DNA of 64,000 nucleotides, taken from positions 3,287 to 67,286 of the forward strand of contig VXCM01006005.1 of NCBI GenBank assembly GCA_014773175.1, given 5' to 3'. Below the pieces are notes generated by a model. It saw nothing but the letters and a program-made list of their open reading frames with translations. It did no database searches and had not been told where the DNA came from. Numbering within the stretch: the stretch's first letter is position 1; the number at the start of each line of letters is the position of its first letter. The stretch comes from Lucifuga dentata. Its lineage: Eukaryota > Chordata > Actinopteri > Ophidiiformes > Bythitidae. Shown piece after piece: positions 1 to 18,891 of the stretch. Both the position numbers and the translations under genes were made by a program.

Positions 1-65
<65 letters not shown>
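1..65. repeat. poly-T run at window edge
   Basis: Sixty-five consecutive T. It could be the poly-A tail of a retroelement on the minus strand or the edge of a low-complexity stretch cut by the window; nothing to its left is visible to decide. Confidence 0.9.
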
Positions 66-68
<3 letters not shown>

Positions 69-369
69 CAGAGTTCAGGTCATCCTGATGCTGTTAATGT
101 AACTTTTACCTTCTCTCTGTTCATTTATGTTTTCTCTTTTTTCAAGCAGTTCCATCAACGTACACAAACACCATCACTTGCTCATGATGATGATAATGAT
201 GATGATGATGATGATGATGATGAAGACTTCACACCAGCTACACACTGGACCACCCAACAGAAAACCCTCCATCAGCTTCAGGTCAGGTCATGTTATGAAT
301 GTCAGCTGGGAAAATAGTCCAAAGCATTTTCTTTGCCTTTAGCCTCCAAAGACTCCAGATTATTTTCAA

Positions 370-857
370 CACGTTACTGACAACCATTTTACAAAACGTA
401 AAACCAGACTTTAATGCTTCTGTTCTTTTGTCAGAACGTCTAATCTTCAAACATCAGATGTTCAGATGACATCACCTTAAAATGTTTCACCGCGTCTGAA
501 AGTGGAAGGCACGGTCGCTTTAATCTCTCAGTCAAAGCAGTTTTCTCCTGGAACTATTTTCTCTGGCGGAAACATACATTTTCTTCCTTGTAGCTCCGTG
601 GTGGATCAGTTAGATTGTGTGTTTGCTGTGATGATTATTCATCTCAAACACGGTTCAAATCTCTCTAAGTTGGTTTTTATGTTTTACTGGAATGAACTGA
701 AACTAATCAATCAGTCAGTCTGGAAGGTAGGAACAACAATTCTAATATTACCTAAGCTCCAGTAGTATGTTTGGGGAAACGGCTGTCAATAACGTAATGT
801 TTGTGCGGGTTGTATTTATTGGGTTTAAACATGCAAAATATCCAGTATGATCCTTTA
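370..857. mobile_element. degenerate copy of TTAA-flanked MITE family
   Basis: The right end reads as a variant of the family terminus (TTTAAACATGCAAAATA then CCAGTATGATCCTTTA), and the interior has the shared blocks (GTTCAGATGACATCACC, GGAACTATTTTCTCTGGCGG, GGATCAGTTAGATTG, ACTGGAATGAACTGAAAC). The left terminus is not recognisable, so the left boundary is approximate. Better copies are at 5826-6402, 33535-34047 and 41834-42235. Confidence 0.7.
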
Positions 858-894
858 TTGAACAGTTTATGAGCATGTCGTCATCAGTGATGTC

Positions 895-1143
895 ATCAAA
901 GTTCAAAGTTCAAACTTTTATTTGTCACATGCAGCCACACATGTGCAGCAGTGAAACGCTTTTTCTGGTGTGTTCTGACTGTGCTTCTTAAGTCTAAAAT
1001 CATATATGATAAAATAAAACAGCATGTAATAAAGATAAGAGCAGAAAGTTTACAAAAAACCAGCAGCAGAATGTATGAACACGAGTATCGACACATACGT
1101 GCAAAAAAGTAGTGCTGTACATAATGCAAATGCAGCTACAGGT

Positions 1144-1175
<32 letters not shown>

Positions 1176-1600
1176 CTGTGTGTGTGTGTGTGTGTCTGTG
1201 TGTGTGTGTGTGTGTGTATGTGTGTGTCTTCCTGTCTGAGGGTAAAAGCTCCTCTGAGTCTCTTCCTCGTCTCGTGGCTGCAGAGGATTCCTGCCTCAAT
1301 GACCTGAACAGGTAGCGTCTGTGGTGGGTGGAGTCTGTTTTGATGCACCTCCTGGATTAAATGTCCTGCAGGGCTGGAAGGGAAGACCTGTCGGTGCGCT
1401 CGGCCGAACGCGCCACCTGCTGCAGGGCTTTCTGGTCCGGTCCGGTTCCCGTGGCGATGCTTCCATCAGGACTCTCTGTGTGATGGCGGCGTAGAACGAC
1501 TTTAGGATGAGGAGGGACGCTTTAAACTTCCTGAGGCGGTACAGGTGCTGCCTGGCCTCTGACCAGGAACTCAGGAGTCCAGATCAAGCAGTTTTACTGT
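895..1600 (-). mobile_element. decayed LINE 3' fragment
   Basis: The left edge (AACTTTTATTTGTCACATGC... GTGAAACGC) resembles the 3' tail of L2/CR1-like LINEs, which here are inserted in minus orientation. The 1250-1580 part, read on the minus strand, keeps a faint trace of the LINE C-terminal region (phrases such as ILKSFYAAI and KALQQV in different frames). A TG microsatellite has expanded inside it. No intact frame remains; class assignment is an inference from similarity to the intact element at 3590-5155. Confidence 0.5.
1142..1230. repeat. (TG)n microsatellite
   Basis: Nearly pure TG repeat with occasional C or A interruptions. Long Cys-Val or Thr-His reading frames over it are artefacts of the repeat. 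Confidence 0.95.
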
Positions 1601-1883
1601 CACGTGTTGGTCCTTACAGACGTCACATCAGATCTAAAGGCTGTCTCCTTTCTGGTTTCTGTCACTTCCTGTTTCTGTGCAGATGTGATGTCCAGCTGTG
1701 TCCAGCAGATGTCTCTGTTTGATGCGTGGAACACAGACATGATGTAAACGTCAGTTCTCTTACTTTTGGTTTCCATTCGTCAGAAGGTAGAGAAAATTTT
1801 TTTCTTCAGACGCCATTAGGATCGTTATTTAGGAAGCTGTGAGGCTCAGACCAGATCCTTTAAGGTCTCCAGCAGATTTCTCT

Positions 1884-2924
1884 ATGGATCACACATGGAT
1901 CTACTGGCTGATGATGTGTGAGTTTTACTGTTTGTCTGAAGTCATTTTGGAATCTTTCATAGAATCTTCTAGAATCAAGTAGGAAACTATCTTTTAGATG
2001 AAGTTACTTACACACACACACACACACACTCTCTCTCTCTCTCCAGGTCAGATTCAGCCACTGCTTATTCCTGATATCTGTGTTTTTTTAGTAGGTGAAC
2101 ATTAGAACGACCTGAAAGATAAACGTTGAACTCACGTGGTGTGACCTCGTGTTGTGTATTCTATTCGACTCGTTGTGTATTCTAGCGTTGTGTATTCTAT
2201 TCGACTCGTTGTGTATTCTAGCGTTGTGTATTCTAGCGTGAACGTCGTTGTGTATTCTAGCGTGAACGTCGTTGTGTATTCTAGCGTTGTGTATTCTAGC
2301 GTGAACGTCGTTGTGTATTCTAGCGTGAACGTCGTTGTGTATTCTAGCGTGAACGTCGTTGTGTATTCTAGTGTGAACGACTCGTGATCTGATCTGGTCG
2401 AACTGCATTCCTCACAGCTGACGTTACCTCACCTACACGCGTGTGAGGAAACCGAATGCTGTGACGAATCAAAGACAAATCAGAAGCTTTTCCTTTGTGA
2501 TGTCTGATGATGATTCAGTTTTATCATATCAACATGTTATGAGTCATCACATGGCCGCTACATGTGGTGAAAAACGGGAAAACTTTTCATCATGTTTTAC
2601 TTTGGTAACCGTAAGATTTCACAGAGATCTGTAGACTAAAGTCAGTCTTAGTTTAAACGTGGTTAAACCTGGTTTTAACGTATGCAAAAAAAATGCAAAA
2701 AAGGTGCATTTCCTGTTGGGTTGTGGGCTGTGATTGGCTGTAGCAGTGGGCTGTGATTGGTGGATTGACGCTGCTTCCTGTTTCAGGTCTAGGGGTTTTT
2801 CCACTGCAGCCTGCAGCTCTGAACTGCAGCGTCACGGTTCAGCCTGGAGGCCGGATCACCTACCGGCTGTCCCACTCACCCAGATCCCCCCAGTGTCAAA
2901 CCTGGTGGGACAACGAGAACGTGA

Positions 2925-2961
<37 letters not shown>

Positions 2962-3447
2962 CCAGACATCTGTAGCTGCTTATGAATTATTATTATGAAC
3001 ATGTATGTCTTTATTTCCAGCGAACCGTGCTCGCTCGTGACTCCCAGTACGACCCGAAGCTTGTCCATCAGGTGGACGAGCAGTCCATCAGCCTGAACGT
3101 GTGTGTGGCCCTGCTCCACTACACGGCAGACTGTCCTCCTCTCGGGGTAAACACGCTTCACACACGGAGAAAACATGCTAAATCTCCGCTTTTACACATT
3201 TCACTTTTTCATCCTGAGACACAGGTTTCCATCAGGCTCACGATTTATCAATCTTCCCTCGTATGTGTGCAAAACAAATGAAAACCCTGATACCGCTGAG
3301 CCGTTACAACACGGCTGATTTCTTTTGTCTTTACTAACTATGTTCATGTTCTCAACTTTTACAACATGCGTGTCAAAGACATTTCCACCAAAAGATTAAA
3401 AAGTCATCTTCATTAGACGGAAGGTCTTACGAGCTGCTGACAGGAAG

Positions 3448-3498
<51 letters not shown>

Positions 3499-6400
3499 TG
3501 CCCAGACATGTTCAGTAAACTCAGACAAAGCTGCTCTGGAAAAGAAGCTACTGGAATATAATCTTAGAATCCAGATTATTATCATCTACTAGAATAGCTT
3601 TATTGTCATTATACGTAACATATAATGAAATTACAGGTGCTTCTCCCTTAGTGCGTAAGTATAAAGTATAAATAAGAGTAAAAAAAAAACAACTTTGTAC
3701 ACATCTATTTAAATTATATTTACACAGCTGAAAAGATAAATATACTTATCAAAGTGTATATCAAAGTATATCAAAAGTGTATATCAAAGTATATCAAAAA
3801 AAGTGTATCAAGTATATTTATATATATAGATATAGATGTGTGTATTTCGATATTTACAACAGTAGCAGGGATGGTAGCAGCAATCAATAAGTATTGCACA
3901 GAGTAATAAACACCAGGTAGTTAGCAGCAATCAGAATATTAGTTAGCAGCAATCAGAATATATTTCACAGTTTACATGGTACCGATTTAAAGTGGTGAAC
4001 AAGGTGCCATGGGAACAGAATTGCACATGATGGTGACGTTGACAGAGTAATGTCCAGGTCAGCGGTGATTTAGTGTTCTGATGGCCCAAGGGTAGAAACT
4101 GTTCCTTAGTCTGGATGTGCGGGCCTTCATTGACCTGTAGCGCTTGCCAGAAGGCATCCGTTCAAACAGGTGATGCGCTGGGTGCGAGGGGTCTTTGAGG
4201 ATGGCGGTGGACCTTCGCAGGCATCTGGAGCCGGCGATCTCCTCCAGGGAGGGCAGAGGGCAGCCGACGATTTTCTGGGCCGTGTTTATGACCCTCTGCA
4301 GGGCCTTCCTGTCCGCAGCCGAGCTCCCAGCGTACCAGGCAGAGATGCAGTATGTAATTACACTCTCGATGGTGGAACGGTAGAAGGTCACCAGCAGCCT
4401 CTGATCCAGTTTGTTCTTCCTGAGGACCCTCAGGAAGTGTAGTCTCTGCTGGGCCTTCGCCATCACTGCTTTGGTGTTAACGGACCAGGTCAGCTCCCCC
4501 GATAAGTGGACTCCTAGGAATCTGAAGGAGCTCACTGTCTCCACCACGTCCCCATTGATGTAAAGAGGGGCGTGGTCCACTCTGGTCCTTCGGAAGTCTA
4601 CAATGACCTCCTTGGTTTTTGAGGTGTTCAGCAGCAGGTTGTTGGCTAAACACCACGTGGACAGATGTTCCACCTCCTCTCTGTAGGCAGCCTCGTCCCC
4701 TCCTGTGATGAGCCCAACCAGTGTGGTGTCATCCGCAAACTTAAAGATGGAGTTGGACGGATGGGAAGGTACACAGTCATGTGTGTATAGGGTGTACAGG
4801 AGAGGGCTCAGCACGCAGCCTTGGGGAGAGCCGGTGCTCAGAGTTAGGGTGGAGGACAGGTGGGAGCCCAGCCTCACTGACTGTGGTCTGTCAGTGAGGA
4901 AGTTCTTTATCCATGCACAGGTGGAGGGGGGGAGGTGCAGGTCCAGCAGTTTTTTAATGAGAATGTCCGGGATAATTGTGTTGAAAGCTGAACTGAAGTC
5001 TATGAACAGCAGTCTGACATAGGTCCCAGGTTGATCCAGGTGGCTCAGCGTCGATTGGAGGGCGAGGGTGATGGCGTCCTCGGTGGAGCGGTTTGCCCTG
5101 TAAAACTGATGGGGATCAAATGCTGAGGGGAGGCAGTCCTTGATGTCTTGATGATTCTGCTGTTAATATAAAGCTAAAACGGAGCAACGCGACCTTTAAC
5201 CTCTCTGTTGTTTCCAAAGACATGACACCAATGATCATGTTGAAGTTTATTGGAATTGTTTTATTTTTATCGTCTCTTCCTTCCTCAGAGCGAGCAGGAG
5301 AAAACCGACTGCACGGGTGAGTTTTACCAAAACACGTCAAAACATGCTTGAAAATGGCGTGCTGTCTCATCACGTTTTCTTTAATCACAACACATATTTT
5401 GTTGATTGATTTGATTGGTTGTGGTATTGATTGATGGGACAAATCAGGCTGGTTTAAAACTTCCCTTTGGACTCATTAAGCTGATGGTCATGTGACCCAT
5501 GACATCATAAAGAACAGCAACACATGAGCTATAGATAGAAACGTTATTCAGGTGCGCAGCGGTCCACACATCTCTGCTTTACCAAACAAATCACATGAAA
5601 GCAAACAGAGCTGGCCCCGCCCACCGTACACGGCATCAGTGTTGCCAGACCAGCCTGTCATCCAGGTGTCACCAGGTATTTGTAGGTTCTCACCACCTGA
5701 ACATCTGACTGGCTGAAGAGGCTCGGACCGCCGCGGTTCCTCCTTCCTAAAACATGCCACGCGTTCTGGAAGCTGCACTCTGAGACACGCCCAGCTTGAC
5801 AGACTGTGGTCTTCCTGTCAGATCATTAAAGGACCATACTGCTGATTTTGCATGTTTTGAGCCCAATAAATACCATCTACATACATGTTATATTTCTGCC
5901 AACCATTTTCCAAAACAAAACCATATTTTAGTTTTCTTTTCCTGTTATTTTTTCAAATCCTCTAATCTTTCAAAATCAAATGTTCAGATGATACACACAC
6001 CTTAAAATTCAATGTTTCACNCAAATCCTCTAATCTTTCAAAATCAAATGTTCAGATGATACACACACCTTAAAATTCAATGTTTCACCTGCTGACACCT
6101 ACATCTAATGGTGGTTTCATTTCTCTGTAATGTCTTAGTTTTCCTGGGACTATATTTCCTGGTGGAGGCATACATTTTCCTCCCTGTAGCTCCATGTTGG
6201 ATCAGTTAAATTGAGTAACTTCAATAAGTTTCTACACGTTGATTTTTATGTCATACAGGAATGAACTGAAACCAATGACAGTCTGGCAGGTAGGAAAAAC
6301 AATTCTAATATTTACCGGTCCAGTAGTATGTTTTGAAAAATGGTTGATGCGGGTTGTATTTATTGGGCTCAAACATGCAAAATCGCTGTAATGCTCCTTT

Positions 6401-7489
6401 AAACAATGATGGCAATAATAAAATGTCAGCCCTGTTTTTGTCACACTTTAGTGATTTTTGTTGACCTCAGTGTGTTTTTGTGTTTTTTTTTTTAGTGAAC
6501 TGCAGCTCTTTGCTGATCCAGAATCCTCCAAAAACCGGTGAGTCACTTCCTGTTTACAGGTTCTGGCTTTGTCTCCTGAGCAGGGAATTATGGGACGTTT
6601 TGGTTTTGTTTGCTGCAGTTTTCCTCTCAGGTGTCACCAAACCTCTCATTTTCGGTTCTGCTGGAAAAAATAATTACAATTATGGGACAAAAACTGTCTT
6701 TTTTGGGAGGATAAATGTTTATTTGTATTGATTTGTTTATTTATTAAGGGCAAAATACAAACAAAACTAAATCTAATATTAGGAAATACTGCAAACATCA
6801 AAACACTGCTAACATATTAATTTTAGCATGTTAGCATGTTTATCATTATACTTGCATTGTTATTCTTACATGTCAGCTAGAAAGTGTATGCTAGCTGTAA
6901 TTATGCTAATGTGCTAAGATGTAGCATATTACCATACCAACAATTTAGCATGCATGTTAGCTAACACTGCAATTAAGTCATGTCAAACAAAATGATGCTA
7001 AATGTTAATGTTGGTATAATTTCCTTTATTTGTAATGTTTACTAAAAGAAATCAAAGGAAGAGTATTAAAGTGTTTAAATTAAAGCTAGGCTAGCAGTTT
7101 CCCCGCTTCCATCCTTTGTGCTAAGCTAGGCTAAACATCCTGGATCACAGAGATGAAACTGATGGTCATCTTCTCGTCTGACTCTGAGGAAGATGGAGAA
7201 CAACAGAATTTATTTAAACCTCTTTTAACATGCGTGTCATATTTCAACATGTAACACTTTTTTTTTTTTTTCAGTGAACTCCACCTTGATTTGCATCACT
7301 GAAAACTTCTGTCTGGACCATCTGACGTTCAGTCTTGTTCTTGGTCTTGGTCTTCTAGGTGTCCTAGTCATGAGTTTCCTCCTCTGGAAATTCATCTCCA
7401 GGCGCAGACAAAGACTAGCGGCCGTGTCGGCTTTGTATTCTGCGGTGGATGACCAGGTTAAAATGGAGACTGGACAGAAGGGTCAATGA
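1884..7489 (+). CDS. unidentified small type I membrane protein (192 aa)
   Basis: Product not recognised. Six exons join in phase: 1884-1917, 2787-2920, 3021-3146, 5289-5316, 6496-6537, 7275-7489, all with GT/AG borders. Exon 1 starts [12 protein letters not shown] and, with the start of exon 2 ([12 protein letters not shown]), reads as a signal peptide. The ectodomain of about 130 residues has N-X-S/T sites (NCS at 24, NCSS, NST) and at least seven cysteines, including C-W-W context (QCQTWW) and NVCVALL. One transmembrane helix ([21 protein letters not shown]) is followed by a stop-transfer KFISRRRQR and a tail of about 25 residues with a tyrosine (ALYSAV). Two exons are very small (28 and 42 nt). 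A LINE lies in the third intron. No enzyme motif is visible. It could be an immune-type or adhesion receptor, but that is only inferred from topology. A possible poly(A) signal is AATAAA at 8865. Confidence 0.7.
2010..2043. repeat. (CA)n(CT)n microsatellite
   Basis: A short CA run passes directly into a CT run, within intron 1 of the unnamed membrane-protein gene. Confidence 0.9.
2150..2385. repeat. minisatellite, unit about 24 bp (with 13-bp short form)
   Basis: Tandem units of GTTGTGTATTCTAGCGTGAAC plus GTC, mixed with shorter units lacking the GTGAACGTC part and a variant carrying ATTCGACTC. It lies in intron 1 of the unnamed membrane-protein gene. Reading frames through it are repeats, not protein. 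Confidence 0.95.
2927..2959. repeat. (CA)n abutting a splice donor
   Basis: The CA run begins within seven bases of the exon 2 donor (GTGAGACACACA) of the unnamed membrane-protein gene. Confidence 0.9.
3453..3494. repeat. (CA)n microsatellite
   Basis: Pure CA run about 310 bases after exon 3 of the unnamed membrane-protein gene. Confidence 0.95.
3590..5155 (-). mobile_element. L2/CR1-like LINE, 5'-truncated, long open RT frame
   Basis: The minus strand carries a continuous reverse-transcriptase frame ending at 4059 and open upstream to about 5115. Seen in it: a motif-A-like [26 protein letters not shown] (motif B), FADDTTLVG (catalytic motif C), YLINE-like thumb segments ([24 protein letters not shown]) and the C-terminal [21 protein letters not shown]. 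The 3' tail runs to about 3590 as CTTTATTGTCATTATACG... on the plus strand. The endonuclease half is missing, so it is a dead-on-arrival copy, but few frame breaks suggest a recent insertion. It is antisense to, and within intron 3 of, the unnamed membrane-protein gene. Confidence 0.85.
5826..6402. mobile_element. TTAA-flanked MITE, full-length type
   Basis: Left terminus TTAAAGGACCATACTGCTGA; right terminus ends ATGCTCCTTTAA. The two ends are inverted repeats (GATTTTGCATGTTTTGAGCC against GGGCTCAAACATGCAAAATC). The interior holds no coding frame. It contains a 67-bp duplication around the N at 6021 (5954-6020 and 6022-6088), which is an assembly artefact, so the true element is about 68 bases shorter. 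Confidence 0.85.
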
Positions 7490-7606
7490 AAAACATGTAG
7501 GAGTTGTTATGAAATTACTGTATATGGATACAAACTTTCTGATTTAGCTTGTAGTTGCTTAGTTTTGGGTGTTTTCTTACCTGAGAGTCACAGATTTAAT
7601 TCACAT

Positions 7607-7897
7607 CATCCATCCATTTTCTAAACCCGTTTGTCCTGTTGAGGGTCACGGGGGGGGTGGAGCCTATCCCAGCGGTCATAGGGTGAGAGGCAGTGTTCAC
7701 CTGGACAGATCACCAGTCTATCGCAGGGCTGACACGGAGACAAACACATTCACACCTACGGGCAACACGCAGACCCACGCAGACCCGGGGAGAACATGCT
7801 AACTCCACACAGAAAGGCCCTGCCCCGGCCGGGAATCGAACCCAGGACCTTCTTGCTGTGAGGTAACAGCGCTAACCACTGCGCCACCGTGCTGCCC
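7607..7897 (-). mobile_element. tRNA-derived SINE
   Basis: On the minus strand the element starts with a tRNA-like head: A box TGGCGCAGTGGTTAGCGC and B box GGTTCGATTCC, followed by the body (AGTTAGCATGTTCTCC... GCCCTGCGATAGACTGG) and the tail GAAAATGGATGGATG. This is a widespread teleost SINE type. Compared with the second copy at 47297-47628 it lacks about 70 bases in the middle. Confidence 0.8.
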
Positions 7898-10460
7898 ATC
7901 AATAGTTCCAAAATCATGCGTACCCTTTCTGCTGAAAATTAGGGTTTGATGATTGGGATTTGATTGACATAGTTCTGAGTTTTATGTTATTTTTTGGTTG
8001 TGTGGTTTAGATCATATATTTTCAGGTTTTCAGTGCTGGCCTGAGGTCGCTGTATCTAGGAAAATATTTTTCCTAAATTGTCGCTGCGCTGCTGATGTCA
8101 CTTGACAAAAATGTACAATACTGCCCCCAAATGTTTCTGTTGGTACTGCAAGTCATGGGCGTGGTCATTCTATGAGACACGCATTCATTGCTTCAAACAA
8201 ATGCAGGATTTGCATGGAGCCATCTTGTGTATTTGTATACGGCGCTAACGTGAAGTATAGCCTAGCCTAAAAAACAGCACGTTACAGCATGCTAACATAG
8301 CCATGCGTGTTGTTTCCTGCATTAACACGCCAGTAGCACAGAGGCTCGCAGTGTCGCTGCTGCACATGAATACATCTGTGTCCACAAATTCAGGGGAGAA
8401 TTTAACTGGGAGGTCAAAGATCAGTTTACATTTTGGGGCTAGGTTGACAGAAACAGTCCTATAAAACACCAGGCAAAGTTGACAGGGTGTCACCGTGGAA
8501 ACTGATGGCACAGCTGTACGTAAAGAGGCAGCAGGTGTTTGAAAAAGAAACAGGTCCAAATCCCTAAAACAGACAAGTGAAACCAGTTTAAACAGGTGTA
8601 AACCAGTGTAAACTGGTGTGAACCGGTGTAAACTGGTATGAACCGGTGTGAACTGGTATAAAACAATGTAAACTGGTGTAAACACATGTAAACCAGTGTG
8701 AACTGGTATAAAACAATGTAAACCGGTGTAAACTGGTGTAAACAGATGTAAACTGGTGTAAACCAGTGGTTTAAGTTTCTGGCTGAATGTTCTCGAGACA
8801 AACTTGGCTCCAGGTTTAAACTCGTGTCGGCTCGTGTTCCTCAACTTCCACAAATCAGTTTTTTAATAAAACTGAGGTTTGTATCTGAGGTCGCAAATTT
8901 TTGCTTCAGTTAATATCAGGTGAATTATTTAATAATTCCCTTTAATTCATCAAGAAGGTGATTAAATTTTTACTCAGTTTTAGAGATTTTTAACTAGAAC
9001 ATTTTTAACCTCTGGAGACAAAAGCTATTTTTGACATGTTTTTGCTCATTTTTGGAGACTTCTTATATTTTATCAATATATTTGAATCAAGTGGAAAATT
9101 TACAACTTTTTGCAGTTTATTTTAGGCTTATTTGCTAAATTCTTTGAGATGGGATTTTTTTTTTCCCACAATGAATTATTTAGAAAAAGTGATTGAACTA
9201 GAAAAATATAGAAGTATAGAAATATAAAAATTGATATTCCAAACGCCTGCGGTCACATTCGGAATTTACATGGCCTCGTGAATATTCATGTTAAAAATAT
9301 TTATTATTAATTATTAAAAATATTTGCATCCTCGCACTGCGTGGGATGCTTGGTGACGTCGTGGCTTGTTGGGTCCAGTAACCAGCAGACAGAAATGAAC
9401 TGAAAATTAAAAAAAAAACACGACAAAGTTTTCAGAATCACAGGAAGTGGTTTGAACTGTCAGAGCTCCTGTGCTCTATAGATGTTCTTCCTCTGTGGAA
9501 GTTGGGAGACTAATAATTTATGATATGATGTCAAATACTATACAATATAATAGAAGACATCTAATATTATTGTTATTAATATTATATTATGTTATATAAT
9601 GTTATACATAGTTTCAAAAAAGCCATGCTAAGGGATTTGGACCACTAGGGGGCAGAAAACACTTAAACAGCAGTGACTGTTAGCAACAACTTTTGTAACT
9701 TTTCTTCGTTGTCTACTCCTGTTTGATCCATTTCTGTTTACTATCTTTTGTGCCTTATGAACTTTGATTTCCTTTTGCATTATATAAATAAAATGTTCTT
9801 AAACACAACACAGGCTGGATGGACTGTCTGCTGTTTTTTGGATTTTTTGACATACCATTAAAAAGTTATACAGCATATTTTTTATTAAAAATAAAATATA
9901 ATAGATTCTAGTTATTTATTTCTCTACATTTGAGAAGATAGAGCATCTTTTAATAATACAAGAAATTTTTGCTGTTTTTATTTTCCAGTTAAATATTTCT
10001 GAGGGTTGTGAGAAAATCACTGACGGGACTTTTTACGGTGAAATCTCAGCGAAATCAATTCATTTCAACGTGTTTGGCGCGAATTCTGGGTTCGAACTAA
10101 ATTCATGCGATGGAAAAATTAGTTCGCACGGTGCAAAATCTAAAATCCGTACGATCTTTCTGCACGATTTGTTGAACTTTGACATGCGAATTGGCCAATC
10201 AGAAGCCGTCTTATAGTCCAAAATGGACTTAAGTGTCTGGCTGTTGTCTCATCGTCCCATTTTCTACAATCCTACTAAAATTCTGCTCTGTCGGACTTTA
10301 AACTTCACAAAAACATGCAGCATGATTTACAGGAATGGATGTACATGTACGGGATTTGATGTAAATTTATTGTCCGGTTAGCGACCGAGCTAGCTAGCTT
10401 TCTCGTAGTTAGCTAACTGGCATGCTAGCTGTGTCACCGACTAGCTAGCATACATTTAAC
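7898..10460. other. intergenic, AT-rich, no gene seen
   Basis: No coding exon with usable splice sites was recognised. It holds a minisatellite (8577-8768), AATAAA hexamers at 8865 and 9787 that could end the unnamed upstream gene, and AT-rich single-copy-looking sequence. Confidence 0.6.
8577..8768. repeat. minisatellite, unit about 10-11 bp
   Basis: Imperfect tandem copies of GTGTAAACTG / GTGTGAACCG with occasional GTATAAAACAAT units. The Thr-Pro-Val-Tyr-type reading frames on the minus strand are translations of this array. Confidence 0.9.
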
Positions 10461-10466
10461 TGCTTA

Positions 10467-10918
10467 TGCTGCATTCGACAGACCTCGGAAATCGGATTTT
10501 TCCCGGTGGAAGTTCCAACTTCCGACTTCAAACCATTCCAGCCAAATGTAATCAAAAAATCATAGTTGAACACTAATAAATACTGTAAAATTAACTTAGT
10601 AACAAATATAACTAACTGAAATTTACACTTATGTATCAATGGCAAACAGTTATTATAACTATAGATAGTTACCATGGCGATATATTTTGATCTTTTTATT
10701 TCAACGTCAAGAAAAATTACTTTATTCAGCGCTTAGCTGATCATTTCCATTCATAAAGCATGCTTCCAGGGCGCCGCCATGTTGAGTGACGTCATACTCG
10801 GTAAATCGGGGTAGATAATTTTGGTCCGAGTTTCCCAGTCGGAGAATGCCGTTCCAACTCATTTTTCCAAGTAGGAAGTTGTGAAAAATCCGAGTTCCGA
10901 GGCAACACGAACGCAGCA
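10467..10918. mobile_element. non-autonomous DNA element with terminal inverted repeats
   Basis: Left end TGCTGCATTCGACAGACCTC, right end (reverse complement) TGCTGCGTTCGTGTTGCCTC, both continuing as GGAA..TCGGATTTTTC. The arms are inverted over roughly 45-60 bases. No transposase frame is present, so it is a MITE; superfamily not assigned. An AGCTAGCTAGC-rich stretch lies just to its left (10388-10448). Confidence 0.75.
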
Positions 10919-11227
10919 TTAGCTCACACTCGGTAGCTGCAGGATTGATAAGCGCTTAGTTATGCAAATATGTTATGTGAGCATAAAAAGAGAAACGCCT
11001 GTAACAAACGTGAATGTTTACATAAGATATATATTCACAATCAAAACAATGAAGAAAAACATTTATTTAAAAATTTTATTGTTAATTCAAGAATTGAAAC
11101 ATAAACATGAGAGTCACTAAAATACCAGAAATAAAATCTGACATTCCAAATAAAACACAAAAACAAGCTAACCCTTTAAAAACCACATCATAACTATTCA
11201 TACTTCATGACTTTCAGACGGGGAAAC

Positions 11228-11233
11228 TTTATT
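11228..11233 (-). other. orc1: candidate poly(A) signal of orc1
   Basis: AATAAA on the minus strand (TTTATT on plus), about 400 bases past the orc1 stop codon at 11635-11637. No other hexamer is nearer on that strand in a better position, but usage is not shown by sequence alone. Confidence 0.5.
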
Positions 11234-11634
11234 TCTGTGGTCGAGTGAAATGCTCCGATTGGTCGGTCTGTTTTATGGAGCGAGGTTTTCAGAAAGACAC
11301 GTTTCCTGCAGGGAAACATTTTAAATTCTGTTTTGTCAAAGTGACGAGTTCCTTCCAGAATTTCTGGTCTAAATGTCGTTTTAAGAGTTTTCAGGATAAT
11401 TTAACAAAAAATCAAACTGACACTCAATAAATCACAACATTCAGAGGTCATGACCTGACTGTGTTGAGGTCGTGATCTCAGCAGACGCCCCGTCGTCCCG
11501 TCAGGTTATTTGACTTCGTATCACGACTCTCATCTGTTTCCAAAAACACCTGAGCAGTGTTTCCTGTTCAGAAACACGGGTAAATTTCTCGCCGTGCAGA
11601 GCCTTCCCTGTGTATTTTGGGGGCGGAGCATCTG

Positions 11635-18891
<7,257 letters not shown>

